This document shows positions 1 to 13,500 of a stretch of DNA of 64,000 nucleotides, one piece after another. The stretch is from contig NC_059079.1 in assembly GCF_020497125.1 (NCBI RefSeq), positions 53,269,114-53,333,113 on the forward strand, written 5' to 3'. Both the position numbers and the translations under genes were made by a program. This DNA comes from Mauremys mutica (taxonomy: Eukaryota; Chordata; Testudines; Geoemydidae). Under the pieces are notes generated by a model, which searched no databases, had not been told where the DNA came from, and was given only the letters and a program-made list of their open reading frames with translations. Numbering within the stretch: position 1 is the first letter of the stretch; each line of letters starts with the position of its first letter.

Positions 1-1337
1 TGAGACGGTTTAAATAAATTCCCCCCTCCCAACCTTTCTCCCCAGCAATGACATTTTTACAAAGTCCTTTTAAAAGATAAAACCACACCTAAAAGTCCTA
101 CTTTTTTAATAGGCCTAAAGTGGAATTTACAAGGTGCACAGGGCCTTATGCTGGCCACTTATATTGAATGAATTTAACCCTTTTTATTTGCAGCAGTGCT
201 GCTAAAATTAGCTTTTGTTTCCCTTTTTTTTTTTTTTTAAACATTGCGGGTTTTTAGTCTTTCAGGTGAGCCTTTAGGATAATATAACAATAGCCCATTA
301 TTTCACAGAGTCTCTTTCTGGGCCTCATTCATCATTGCCCTCCACTTTGTATAGTCATTTGCACCAGTGCGAAGTGGGTGTACCATGCTACCTGTTCAGG
401 ATGGAAGTATTTTACACTCACTTTGCACTGATGTAAATGATTATACAAGTTGCAAGGCAATGGGCCACTTTCTCTCTCTCGTTCACTCTTGTATTATATA
501 GGTTTTGTGTGGTTTCTCGTATTACTATCACCAGCACTTATCGTACATCTTTTACTACGTTGCCTGCACTCTACCTATATTAATCCCTCTCCACCAGGAT
601 TTCTAATACTCTGAACCTCTTAGAAGCTTTTAAATAACTGCCATTAAAAAATAACAACCGGCTAGAAAAAGTTTCCTCTCCTACTCTTCCTGCTCTTGGC
701 CTGAAGCACAGAGTGGGCTACAGTCAGCACTGGAGAAGTACAGGTTAAAGCCTGTACTGAGATCCACCAGGACTACAGATGAGTCACTATTCTCCAGCTT
801 TACTAGGCTTGTTTCTAGCCATCTATTGTCACATGAGCTCTTAAAAATGCAGGTAATCCCAAACCAGAGCCAATAAAGCCTATATATACCACACCACATC
901 ATTTATGTTTTCTGTACATTCCAATATTTTACAGAAGAACAATTTTAGGAATGATTTAGAGGCTCTTAACCAAACTTTTCTCTTTCAGTTTTTTAAAAAG
1001 GCAGTTTGAAGCTGTTCAGAGGTATAAGTAGTCCCAGAAAAAGTGGATTTGGGGGGGGGGAGTGCAGGGGTGGACACCAGAGGTATAAAATAAATACATA
1101 GCTATATAACAAATTGAAAGTGCCATCAACATCAACATGTGCCATCAACATGTGTATATCTGTACTAAAATAATCTGAACATCTCAATGTCTCAATAGCC
1201 TCCTCTTCCAAGATCATACTCTACTGTTGAGGATCTTCTATTCTTCCAGTATTCTTCATTCATATTATCTTTTTATTTTGAAGTAAGCCTTACTCTAAAT
1301 TGGATACATTTTCCATTAATAAAGAGTCAAACAATAC
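1..1337. other. HMCN1 intron, 3' side of exon 43 (partial)
   Basis: It contains a poly-T tract at 224-238, the foldback at 320-466 and a G-run near 1051-1060. No exon with G2 or EGF features was recognised. Confidence 0.7.
320..466. repeat. Foldback (MITE-like) repeat
   Basis: The arms gggcctcattcatcattgcc to tatagtcatttgcaccagtg are inverse to cactgatgtaaatgattata to gcaaggcaatgggcc. There is no coding capacity. Confidence 0.6.
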
Positions 1338-1575
1338 CTTTTGCAATGGAAGCATGGATTCTAAAAGCTAGTGTTTCTTCCAGTGGGTTGTACTCTGTTG
1401 CAATAGAGGAAGCCCGGAGTGTTTCCAGCAGGAATGGCATTTTTCCTCGAGTGTGATCGTAGGTAATGGTGTGGTTCCATGTATATGGTACACTAACTCC
1501 ATCTATGGTGAAGAGCCGTGTAGAGTAGGCATACAGTCGTCCAGGGCCAGTCTGAATATAGTCTTCCGTGTAATC
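1338..1575 (-). CDS. HMCN1: HMCN1 exon 43: nidogen G2, part 4
   Basis: 238 bp, phase 0 in and phase 1 out. It encodes [20 protein letters not shown] and [16 protein letters not shown], and ends HASIAKG. The last G2 residues and the EGF-like domains lie before base 1. The 6.5-kb intron upstream hosts the decayed Harbinger copy. Confidence 0.94.
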
Positions 1576-4500
1576 CTGAAATACACATCACAAATCAAGA
1601 TCTAGCTACCAGCAACTGGATTCTCTGGCTCAGCTAGTATACTGCAAAAGAGGTTTTTTGTTTTTAAATAGCATGAAATGTATCTAGAGAAAGGAGCTTT
1701 TTAAAAAGCTGGACAAATTGTACTTCAAATGGCACATGGCTATTTAGCTTCAGTTACTATAAATGTTGAATTTTAATGGTTCCCACTATATGTCCCTATT
1801 ATTAGTGAGGGAAATAACTGTAGTAACTGAGATGCCACAGTCTAGTAGCAATTGGTGGATCCTGACTTTAATGATGGTGGCTGTATGACCATATTTCCAA
1901 CTCCCTGCCCCCCACACACAGCCTGACAACCATAAGAGGTCCTGATTGGTTTGATAACAAGATCTCTTATGGTCTGAAGTGCTACTAGCAACCACACAAT
2001 ATTTATTATTTAATAATCTAGGAAGTTTACTGGAAATGATAAGCTAACTAAACAATTTACTGCAGAAGTATTACACCACAGTAAGGAAACTTTTATAAAT
2101 ATTTGGGGGCGCTGCACATTGATTGTTCCAAAATGTCAAAAAAATTCTAAACATCCTTATTTACTATACCCAGTATTTATATATTAGGATTGGTTATCCA
2201 TCAACAAGCACATGCAGATGTTACATTTATAATTTAAAAAAAACATTCTTTCAGGATAAATACCAGTTACGAAATCCATGATACATAATTAAACCCTCAA
2301 TCCCTATTGTTAATCCAAGCAAAATCTTCCATGGCTTGATCAAGCAGTTAAGACTTGAAGTGTTAAATAGTGACTTTAGTGGGATGATGGAGTGAAGAGG
2401 TTCCAGAGGTGTGGAATGCCCTGTCACTAGCCATGAATAGTGGAGCCAATGAGTAGTAGTAGACCTCTTTCAACAAGATGAAACTAACAGACAAGGCAGT
2501 AGATTATAACCTCTTGCTCTGAAGACTGCCAGACAAACCAGTCTGTATCTGATCATTTTGGGAAAAAAAGTATGGGAAAGTCCTCATGTTTAGAAAAAGC
2601 TGATACTGTAAGGCCTGGTCTACACTAGGACTTTAAATCGAATTTAGCAGCGTTAATTCGAATTAACCGCTCAACCGTCCACACTAGGAAGCCGTTTAAT
2701 TCGACCAAGAGGGCTCTTTAGTTCGAATTCGGTACTCCACCCCGACGAGGGGAGTAGCGCTAAATTCGACATGGCTATGTCGAATTAGGCTAGGTGTGGA
2801 TGCAAATCGAACTTACTAGCTCCGGGAGCTATCCCACACTGCACCACTCTGTTGCCGCTCTGGACAGCAGTCCGAGCTTGGATGCTCTGACCAGCCACAC
2901 AGGAAAAGTCCCGGGAAAATTTGAATTCCTTTTCCTGTCTGGACAGTTAGAATCTCATTTTGTGGTTGGACATCGGGGCGAGCTCAGCAGCACCGGCAGC
3001 GATGCAGAGCTCTCCAGCAGAGGAGTTCATGTAATCTCTGAATAGAAAGAGGGACCCAGCATAGACTGACCGGGAACTCTTGGATCTGATCGGTGTGTGG
3101 GGCGAGGAGTCTGTGCTTTCGGAGCTGCGCTCCAAAAAACGGAATGGAAAGACCTACGAGAAGGTCTCCAAAGCCATGAGAGACAGAGGATACAGGCGGG
3201 ATGCAATGCAGCGCCGCGTGAAAATCAAGGACCCCAGATAAGGCTAACAAAAAATCAAAGCGGCAAACGGACGCTACGGAGCCTGCCACCACTGCCCCAC
3301 CAGCAACCATGGACTCTGACGATGGGACAGTGTCAACGGCCAGTTCCTCGGCGATGTTCGCGGACGGGGAAAATGAGGAAGGGTTTGTGGAGGACGAGGC
3401 AGGCGACAGCGCTTACAACGCTGGTTTCCCCGACAGCCAGGATCTCTTCATCACCGTCACGGAGATCCCCTACCAACCCTCCCCGGCCATTAACCCGGAT
3501 CCTGAATCAGGGGAAGGATCACTCGGTAAGTGCTTTAACCATGTAAACTTTTATTCTTAATATAACAGGAATCTGAAGTATGTGAAAAGGAGGTCTCTCT
3601 ATATATGGGGATAGAACAGAAATCCTCCTGGGAGATCTCCACAAAGCTCTCCGGGAGGTAATCGAAAAGCCTCCGCAGGAGGTTCCTGGGGAGAGCTGCC
3701 TTATTGGGTGCTCCGTGGCAGCACACTTTTCCGCGCGAGGCTTTCGTGAGGTACTCAGGGAGCATTGCCTCCCCGAGCACGGCTGCATAGGCCCTGGTTT
3801 GTGCTGGCTTTCACGCAGCATGCGCTCTCTATCTCCTTCAGTGACCGTCCTCAGGGTGATCTCGCTCGGAGAGTCTTGCATCTAATTAGGGGAATTACTG
3901 TAATGTTACGCCTGGTCCAGAGTATTTTTCAAAAAACTCCGGACAGACGGCATAGCACAGACTCAGCACGCTGCTGCGTGACGAGCGTAACGGAAAGCCA
4001 AAGAATCAAATGGACGCTCATGGAGGGAGGGGGGACTGAGGACGCAAGGTATCCCACAGTTCCTGCTGTCTCCGAAAAGCATTTGCATTCTTGGCTGAGC
4101 TACAAATGCTTCTAGGGTCAAAGACAGTGCCCGCGGTGGGTCAGGGCATAGCTCGGCAATTTACGCACCCCCCACCACTCCCAGAAGTGAAAGGGAAAAC
4201 AATCCTCTGTTGACTCTTTTACATGTCACCGTATCTTTACTGAATGCTGAAGATAGATGTGATGGTGCAGCACTGAACACCGACATCCTCACTCCCCCCA
4301 TGCTATGGATGGCTGATGGTACAATAAGACTGATATCCATCGTCATCATCAGCCTATTGGTACATGGGGCAGTGCAAAAGGACTGGTAACCATGCGTACT
4401 AGCATCAGTGAGGTCGATCAAGGGCGCCTGGCCCTAATTTTTCCTGGTAGATGGTGCAGTATGGCTGGTAACCGTCCTCATCATAGCAACAGGGGGCTGA

Positions 4501-7500
4501 GCTTCATCAGCCCCCACCCTTCATGTGTAAAGAAAAGATTCAATTGCCCCTGGACTAGCAGCAGGATGCTGGGCTCCTCTCCTCCACACTCCTTAATGTC
4601 CTATCTGGACTATCATAGCAACTGGAGGCTGCCTTCCACTCATTTCTCACTAACAAGGCACTGTGTCTTATTCCTGCATTCTTTATTACTTCATCACACA
4701 AGTGGGGGGACAATGCTATGGTAGCCCAGGAAGGCTGGGGAAGAATGGAATGAACAGGTGGGGTTGTTGCAGGAGCACCCCCTGTGAATAGCATTCAGCT
4801 CATAATCTATGCAGGATCTGACACAGAGCAGCTGTGCTCTCTGGTTCTCTGATACAGTGGTTCTCTAGTACACTTGCCCATATTCTAGGCAGGACTGATT
4901 CTAATTTTACATACCAAAAAGGAGGGATTGACTCAGGAAGTCATTCCCAATTTTGGCTTTTGCGCCCCTGGGTAAGAGCAGCCAGGGGCACTTATGACAG
5001 CAGCAAATGTTGCAGTGCAAAAGGACTGGTAACCATGCCCATCTTATTACCAATTTATGGTATGGTAGATGGTACAGTATGGCTGGTAACCATCTCTGCT
5101 ATCATGCAAAAGCAAAAGCATGCTGCTGTGTAGCGCTGCTGGGCCGCCTCTGTCAGCGGCATCTAGTACACATACGGTGACAGGCACAAAAGGCAAAATA
5201 GGCTCCATGGTTTCCACGCTGTGGCGTCTGCCAGGGCAATCCAGGGAAAACGGGCTTGAAATGATTGTCTGCTGTAGCTTTCCCGGAGGAAGGGATGACT
5301 GACGACATTTACCCAGAACCACCCGTGAAAATGGTGTTTGCCCCATCAGGCACTGGGATCTCAACCCAGAATTCACAGAGACAGACTACACTGTGTTCAT
5401 TGTTCGCCAAAATTTATCTTTGCAAGGAATTCACTCCCTTTTTCCCATCACACAGCTTCGACTGTCTCCAGACCTGCCACAGCATCCCCCTCACAGAGGC
5501 TGGCAAAGATTAGGCGGTGAAAGAAAAAGACAGGGGACGAGATGTTCGCTGAAGTTATGGGGTGCTCCCGAGACGAGGCGGACCAGCAAAGCCAGTGGAG
5601 GGAGACCCTCTCTCTGTACCAGCGCTCACACAGCGAACAGGAGGAGAGGTGGCGTGAGGAAGACAAGCAGTCGACTCAAACGCTGCTTGGACTAATGAGG
5701 GAGCAAACGGACATGCTCCTGCGCCTTGTGCATGTTCTGCAGGACCTCAGGCAGGAGGACAGAGCCCCCCTGCAGTGTATCTGCAACCGCCCTCCCCCGC
5801 CACAAAGTCCCATACCCCCCTCACCCAAAATAACCAGAAGGAGGGGCGCCAGAGGCCGTGTAAACTGTCACTGCACCCCAGCAGAGTGCTCAAGTACCGA
5901 AAAGCTCTCATAGCCTAATTTTTGAGAAGTCCTTTCCTTCCCGCCTCACCCAAGCCCCCATCCCAGTTTCATCCCCTAACTGTCTAGTTGATAATAAAAA
6001 ATACTTTTCTGTTAATTACTTTTTCCGTCATGTTCTTTTAGAGGAGACTGTGTTTGAAGGGGGGGAAGGGGGTTGGTAATTTGACAGGACAATCACCTTT
6101 ACCAGGGTACAGACATGGGGGCAGGATCAGCAGCAGGTCACACACACAGTGCAGTCAGTAGGCACCCTGGTCGGTATGGGAGGTGGTTTGCAGGTTCTGT
6201 GTGGGTGGGGGGGTACGTGACTTTGTAGCGGGGGAGGGGGGTTACAGATCTCATGCAACGGTCCCTGTCCTGGACCACAGAGCCACGCAGCAGAGGAATC
6301 TGTATCCGTCCTCCCCCGCCAAAAGGCCACATAGCCCACGCACACAGAGTCCCAAAAAGGAGGGATGGCAGGCTCCGTTGAAACATCCAGTCCGGCACTG
6401 CAGACCGCTCTGGGATCAGGAGCCTGTCATTCCTCGAGTTTACAGGCGGTCTTTACATCACCGCACACCCTACCCAGCACAGTCCGTGTCCCAGTTTCAA
6501 CCCTGTAACGCAAAGTCATCAATAAAGAAACCTTTGTAAAGTTACAGTGGAACATGTATTTTATTTTTATACGTGTGTTGGAAGTTGGGGAAGCGGGGTG
6601 GGCGGGGTATGTAACTGCAGATGCTAGTCAACAGTAACTTGGTAAAGAAACAGGGGCAGGTTCAGCTTCTCTGTAAAGAAACTGAACAGTCACAGGTCAC
6701 GCTGCTCACTGCTCGCTGGTACTTGAAGAGTTCCTTGTCGCTGTGCAAGGCGCCTGCACAGAGCTTCACGAGCCAGGGCATTAGCGGGTAGGCTGGGTCC
6801 CCGACGATCACTATAGGCATCTGCACATCCCCAAGACTTATTTTGTGGTCCGGGAAGAAACTACCTTCCTGCAGGTGTCTAAACAGACCAGAGTTCCTGA
6901 AAACAAGCACGTCATGAACTTTGCCTGGCCACCCGACGTTGATGTTGGTAAAACGTCCCCCATGGTCCACCAGTGCTCGCAGCACCATTGAAAAGTAGCC
7001 CTATTTCTCAGCAACTGCCTGTGGAAGAGGTGGACGATAAGGTGCGAGGAGTTGACAACGGCCATAACTGCAGCGGGATCCGTGCTCAAAGTGCTGTGGC
7101 GCCCGCGCTGTCACTGAGCAGAAAAGTGCACGAACAGATTGCCCGCAGGCGCTTTCAGGGAGGGAGGGAGGGAGGGCGTGATTGACGGTTCAATGATGAC
7201 AGTTACCTAAAACCACCCTCGACACATTTTTTCCCCCAGCTGGCATTGGGGGCTCTACCCAGCATTCCAATGGGCAGCGGGGAGTGCGGGAACTGTGGGA
7301 TAGCTTCCAAAGTCGACGCTGGCCCCGTTACTGTGGACTCAGACAGTCAAATTAGTGTATTTAGTGTGGATACACAAATTCGACTTCATAAGGTCGATTC
7401 CACAAATTCGAATTAAGTAGATTCGAAATAGTCTTGTAGTGTAGACGTACCCTAAGAAAAGTGAGGCAAGTCAGAGTAATTAGACTGCTCACCATTATGG

Positions 7501-10500
7501 ACAACTCCATGGGACAAGACGTTAATGCTATGGCACAGAAAAAGGTCCTCCTTACCTCTGCCACAGCCACATTATAGGAAAAATTAAATCATCGAGATTT
7601 TATGCGACCCAACACAACATGTTTTCTGCAGCCACAGCTCTAGCCTCCATCCTTGCAGACGACCTGTGACAGAAACCTTTGAGGACATTGTGAAGGTAGG
7701 GAATGCATAGATGCCAGCCTGTCAGTGTCGTGGCTAACAAGTTGTGAATAATACTCTACAAAAACTTTGCCAGGGTTGTGCGAAATGGAGGACTAGCATT
7801 ACCCTTAGAAAGTCTAGGAACCTAGCTTGGCTGATCAGTCTTTTGAGCAAGATAAAACAGGCCATCTACCTGACAGCAGTAAAGCCTCACCTCATCTTGG
7901 AAGAGGGGGTGATCTGATCGTGATCAAAAACTTACCTTCACATGTCCAAGCCAATCATAAAAATAAGTCAGAATACTGTAACACAGCTTATGGTGCTGTT
8001 GATGGCTGTATTAAAATGTCAGATAAGAAAAATACAAAACTGAAGCAAGAGTGCAGAGGTGTCATTTTTGCTACCAATTTTACCTTCACGCTAACATCAG
8101 CTGAGGACTGTAGCTGCAGAACATGGCCACTCACTACCACATCTAGCAGTAATGCTCCATCTGAATCCATACCACGGGCAATATGAGTCATTCGCAAAAT
8201 CTCTCCTGTGAATTTTAACACACATTGATTTGTAACCTAGCATGATTTATGATTTATGTTAACTGCACAGTATTTGAATTAGGTCCATGTTGAACCATGT
8301 TCGTTTATGCTAACATGTCATTCTTGTGTATAACCACTACTTTGCCCTATATTAATCCTCAGATTCAAACTTGGAAAAGTGAGGCTATAAAGCCTCATGT
8401 TCAGCTAGTTATCCAGAACATGCTGCTGTGAACAAACATAACTATGATAAATGATATTTATTAAGCAATTCAACCTTGTATTATGCTTGTCACATACAAA
8501 TAGAGATGGTGTCCCATTGTTAACTAACCAGTTGCAAACTCCACTTGAGTCTCTCTCTTGAAGATTGCATTGGTGAGAGTAAATCCATTCACTGCTTCTC
8601 CAATTTCCTTTGCAGCTGCCCAATAAACAGGATTTAGAATGGAAACTAGCTTCCTCATTGCTGTACCTAAAGAGAAATAACATACTTCTTTAAAAATGCC
8701 CTTTGTGTGCTCCTCCTTTCTCTTGATGTAAAGAGAATGTAAATATATTAAAAGACCTCCACCTCCCTCCTGCCCATGAAAAATTGAAGCCAATTCCTTA
8801 AAATCTTGGATGCTGCCTTAACGAAAGGAAACTGAAAATTGACAAGCCTAAGGAAGATTCCTTTGTTTACTTATAACTCAAGGAAGCAAACTGACTTACC
8901 AAGACTCCGAGGGACATTTGTGATCTTTGCTTGTATTATTCTAGTGTCAGAGTCAGGGCTATCTGTTACTGTGGAATTCAGGAAAGCAATTCCAAATTCA
9001 ACATCATTAATATTTCCAATAACACTTCCTCTGGCACGTGGAGGCCCACCTGTTGGGGGAAGTGGAAAAACACCCCATGTGAAAACTCTATTTTGAAAGA
9101 AAAATATTCAAGACTAGCACTGAGTGCTCTGAGAGAACACAAAGTTCTCTATGTGCATGTGGACTTACATTTTATGGAATGTTTATTCATATAATATTAA
9201 TAATCATAGCATCTCATATCCATAAGGATACCAGGACTGTTTATAAATGTAAGCTGATGTATAAATTATGACACGGGGATTATTTTCTGGACCACTGAAA
9301 TGCAGCCACTTCTGGGGAAAAAGCAACAATTGTTGAACAGTGCAAACTGGTGCTACACAACAGGTTACAGCAGGTAAGAAAGTACAACTAAACAACTGAA
9401 ACTACTGGGGAATTCAGGCAGGCAGAATGTAATTATTTGGCCAGGTCACTGGAGTGTATTAGTCATACCAGATGTCAAGCAAGACTTCTGTGTGTTACCA
9501 CTCTGTTTTAGAAAACAACAACTGACAAAACAGAACGTATTGGTAAAGAGAGACGTGTTTTCTAATTTTTTTTAAAATGTAATAATATTATTAAATAGAA
9601 CTTTTCACTAGTATAGCACTCTTTTGAGGATGCATAAGTGATTTTCCCATATCACTTTCAGATTTACTCTCACAATATCATACATCTAGAACAGTTGTTC
9701 TAAATCGTTTCACTATTGTGCACTATTTTTTAAACTAGAGATAAGAGCTGATTGAGTTAACCATTGCAAACATAGCTCCATTTGCTGTTTATGAACCATT
9801 TGGAAACTAGCCTGCATTTGTGCAAGTATATTTATTTCTTGATAGCTCAGGTGAACAATTTTCAGTTTTATACCTTGTTCAGTGTGACTATTATTTATTC
9901 ACTTTTAATGTTATATGACTGGCTACCTAAGTTGCATGGTATTTTTTTTTCAACAATTCAATCATGAAGCAGAAACCTTTTAAACACTGCGGTTTTTTAG
10001 TTTAATTGATCAAAAGTGCCTCTGGAAATTCTTCTTGAAAACTGTCATATGCTTCAGCATATAACAGCATTCAGCTGACTACAGTTTGCCAGTGAATGGT
10101 TACCAGATTCTATGTAAATGCTGTTACATGTCTGGAGAAAGGATATGCTGAATGGACAGGCTTACTCATTACTGAAAGATTATAAATAATAAACTAGGCG
10201 TTTTTTTTGGTTCATTTGCTTTAGTGTTCAGTCTCTGCAATAACATACCTGGACATGCTTGGATGTTACACCTGGAAAGCTGTGAAGAGTCTCCTGGGCA
10301 AGGACGTCCACCATTTGAGGGGGCTGGATTAGTGCACAGTCGTGTTCGGGTCTGCTCCCCTCCTCCACAAGAAGCAGAGCATCTGATCCAAGCTTGCCAT
10401 GTTCCCCAGTTTCCATCCACTATAAACAAGGATGGAACATTGAAACAAGTGGCTTTTTGTAGCAGATGTTTCAGATTACATACAGAACAGTGAATTACAC

Positions 10501-13500
10501 TTCAAATATAAATTCCACGTTGATAAAGCTGACATCTTTAAAAATAATCAAACAGCTACAAGAATGGCGTACCATTTTCAATGATAGTTCTGTAGGCAGG
10601 GTTGCTGCCCCAAAAAGTGCAATACCTTTGAAACTGTTCATGCCCATATATCAGCCTTACTCAAAAGAAAGAGGACCTTTCAGGGAATGTTTCCAGTGCA
10701 ATGGATGAGGATTTAGCAGGGAGATATGTGACTAAATCCCCATGCATCCAGGGGCGACTCTAGACATTTCGCTGTCCCAAGCACGGCGGCATGCCGCAGG
10801 GGGCGCTCTGCCGGTCGCTGGGAGGGGGGCAGGCGGCTCCGGTGGACCTCCCGCAGACGTGCCTGTGGAGGGTCTGATGGTCCCGCGGCTTCGGTGGAGC
10901 ATCCGCAGGCGTGCCTGCGGGAGGTCCACTGGAGCCGCGGGACCAGCGGACCCTCCGCAGGCACGTCTGTGGGAGGTCCACCGGAGCCGTGGGACCGGCA
11001 ACCGACAGAGCGCCCCCCGCTGCGTGCCGCCGTGCTTGGGGCAACGAAATGGCTAGAGCTGCCCCTGATACTGATAATATACCCCTCATAACTAGCCAAG
11101 AAAATTATATGCACAATATGGGGCGGTCCTTGCTGCCTCCTCTATGGCTACAGAGTCTCCCTGCCAGTGGAATACACCATGGCTCTTCTGTGCAAAGAGT
11201 GGGCACAGGCTCGATTTGGGAGTTCTCTTATGCTGCAGTGCAGGCAGGTTGCAGCGAGAGAATCCGCTGCCTGGACTCCCAACCCAGACCAAGAGAATGC
11301 TGGAGACAGAGACTGCTTCCAGCCTCCATTTGTGGGCTAGGCAACTGAATCCATGGATCTGGCTCTATAACAATAGAAGACTGTTTATGAGCAGAGGTGA
11401 AGAGCTCAGACTGAGTCCCATTCAAAACTGGCTCAGTTAGGTAGTAGGTTGCCGTGCGTAAAAAGAACTAGTGGTCTCAGACCCGATCTTAGTGAGCAGG
11501 TGTCCACATTCAAAATCTACTGTCATCCTTGCTGGCAGTCTCACTAGAGACTCCAAATATTTGACTGGGGCTTGGAGACTGAACTACCCTCTTAATCCTA
11601 GAGGTGGTCAGGGACGAAGCACATTGATGGTCACTGAAGGGGAATAATGAGCAAAAGAGGGTCTTCCACCTTTGGGGCCAAGAACTGGTATTTCTCACAA
11701 GTGCTAACATTCACATGGACCAAAGAGATCATTATAACCAATTAAACTAAAACAATACCAGATGGGTACCACACAGAAGGAAAATACATTAATCATCAAT
11801 AAAAATCAAATATTTTTAGATCTGTTAATCATGGCACAATTAAATGCAATCCATTTCTGGATTACTGTTGTAAATACTGATCTGAGCCACGATACCCTCA
11901 TGGACTTGATAACAGGTTTCAAATCACGGGGCTTGACTGGTAATTCAATAGAACTCAGTGGGGTTGAGCGGGGTATAGAACTGATGAAATAAGAGGAGCG
12001 TCAGGCCAGATAAGGCTGCTTGGTAAAAAGACATGTTTTAGCTATCCAGGAGAAAGCAACTAGATTTGGTTTAGGTTTTATCAGATGTACTGACTTTGCT
12101 CCTGGAATACATTATAAAAGGTCACTGGTATCCTCTGTAAAATGTCATTAGTGTGAGAATTAAGAATTGGTGGAGGTATGAAGGGTTTCATTTTCACAAG
12201 TTATTTGTCTTTTGATTGTTATTTCCCCGGTTTATATAAAATATAACCCCTTAAAGGGGGAATCATTTTAGTGTGGCAGACACTTAATTTTTTTTAAATA
12301 AGTACCCAGTGAGACTGGATTAGATCTTTCTGTGAAGTTGGACATAATTACAGAACTTTTTTCTTTCCTGCTTGCATAGTATATACATCTTGGTCTCTGA
12401 AGAATGTTAGCGAAGGTTTATTTATTGCCTTCTGTTACCATAGAAGCTCACCAGGGCACAAGTCAGTGTTACATCTCTGTATCTGCGTGTCAGCCCCTGC
12501 ACATGCTCTTCCACCATTGACAGGGCGAGGATTGTCACAGGTCCGATATCTCCTCATCTGGCCTCCATTGCATGTTCGGCTGCAAGTTCCCCAACCACTC
12601 CATGGACCCCAGTTGCCATGAACTGGAAATTTTAAATAAAAGTCTTTACATACACTCTGCTTAATGGCAGCAGATATGGAATCAATGAACAGTTAAACCA
12701 GAAAATATATTTTTTGAAGAGAAAATTTTCACACAATTCCAAGTTTACTGCTCTTTTAGCTAAAAAATGTGAGACTTAAGCATCCAGTTAAGTCATTTTT
12801 TCCACAGCAGGGCTATTCCACCGAGTATATTAACAGTCCCTTGAGCCCTGTAGTTCAGTGCTTTACTACTTTAGGAAAGCATGCAGCATGCAAGTCAAAT
12901 ATCTAATGGAGAGAGGTACTGAAAAAGGAGATTACACTGACTGTGGGTGTAAAATAGCAAGACTGTGGCTTAAAGATACTGCCTGCAGCTCATGGAAGCA
13001 CGCTGCTTCTGACGTTGCTGCAGGAGCTCATACAACAGTTACTACTGCTATGTCGTTTAGCAGTGCTTACTCCCCAACTCCTGGCCTATGCAATGGTGCA
13101 ACTATGCTGACTGATGAAGAGGCTGGTTGGGGATACGGATTTCCTCTCCTCCCTCCTCCCTTGGTGAGTCTAATGCAGCTTCTGGTGTTCAAATCCCACT
13201 TTTCATTGCTTGAAGCAGGATTGGGTTAGTGCCCTGTGCAAGGGCACAAGGTGAGGAAGAAGGCGTTTTCCATTTCCCCCTATTACCATAAACACCCTTT
13301 GAGAATCCATGTGCGGGGAGGCACAATCTAACACACAGTCATCCCAAACACTTACTGGGGCAAGGGTCACTGTTGCAGAAGTCAATCTGTATGTCATTTC
13401 CTTCACATTTGTGCCCTCCAAACTGAGGGGCTGGGTCTGAGCAGTCCTTTGTCCTCTGCCTGGTGCCTCCTCCACAGGATACAGTACAGGCACTCCAACT

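Larger units (their letters stand above)
2612..7452. mobile_element. PIF/Harbinger DNA transposon, copy 1 (decayed)
   Basis: A 4841-bp element in the intron between HMCN1 exons 42 and 43. The left end GGCCTGGTCTACACTAGGAC matches the inverted right end (GGGTACGTCTACACTACAAG). A perfect TAA target duplication flanks it (2609-2611 and 7453-7455), as expected for Harbinger elements. Subterminal DNA is rich in TTCGAATT-like motifs. It carries remnants of a SANT-like gene (plus strand) and a DDE transposase (minus strand) in convergent layout, both broken. It is co-linear with the copy at 22624-27559 apart from indels. Confidence 0.88.

Noticed and set aside
3097..3546. 149-codon plus-strand frame in Harbinger copy 1
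   Set aside because: It overlaps the SANT exon remnant in a different frame; the acidic VSTASSS frame is the one conserved with copy 2.
8206..8236. Longer version of HMCN1 exon 42 using an upstream acceptor (gctag) giving [10 protein letters not shown]
   Set aside because: It would not keep the frame with exon 41, which ends in phase 1; the ttcacag acceptor does, and restores the FATG-EIL junction.
10742..11348. Several 90-145-codon frames on both strands
   Set aside because: They are explained by the GC-rich hAT-like element and its tandem core, not by protein coding.
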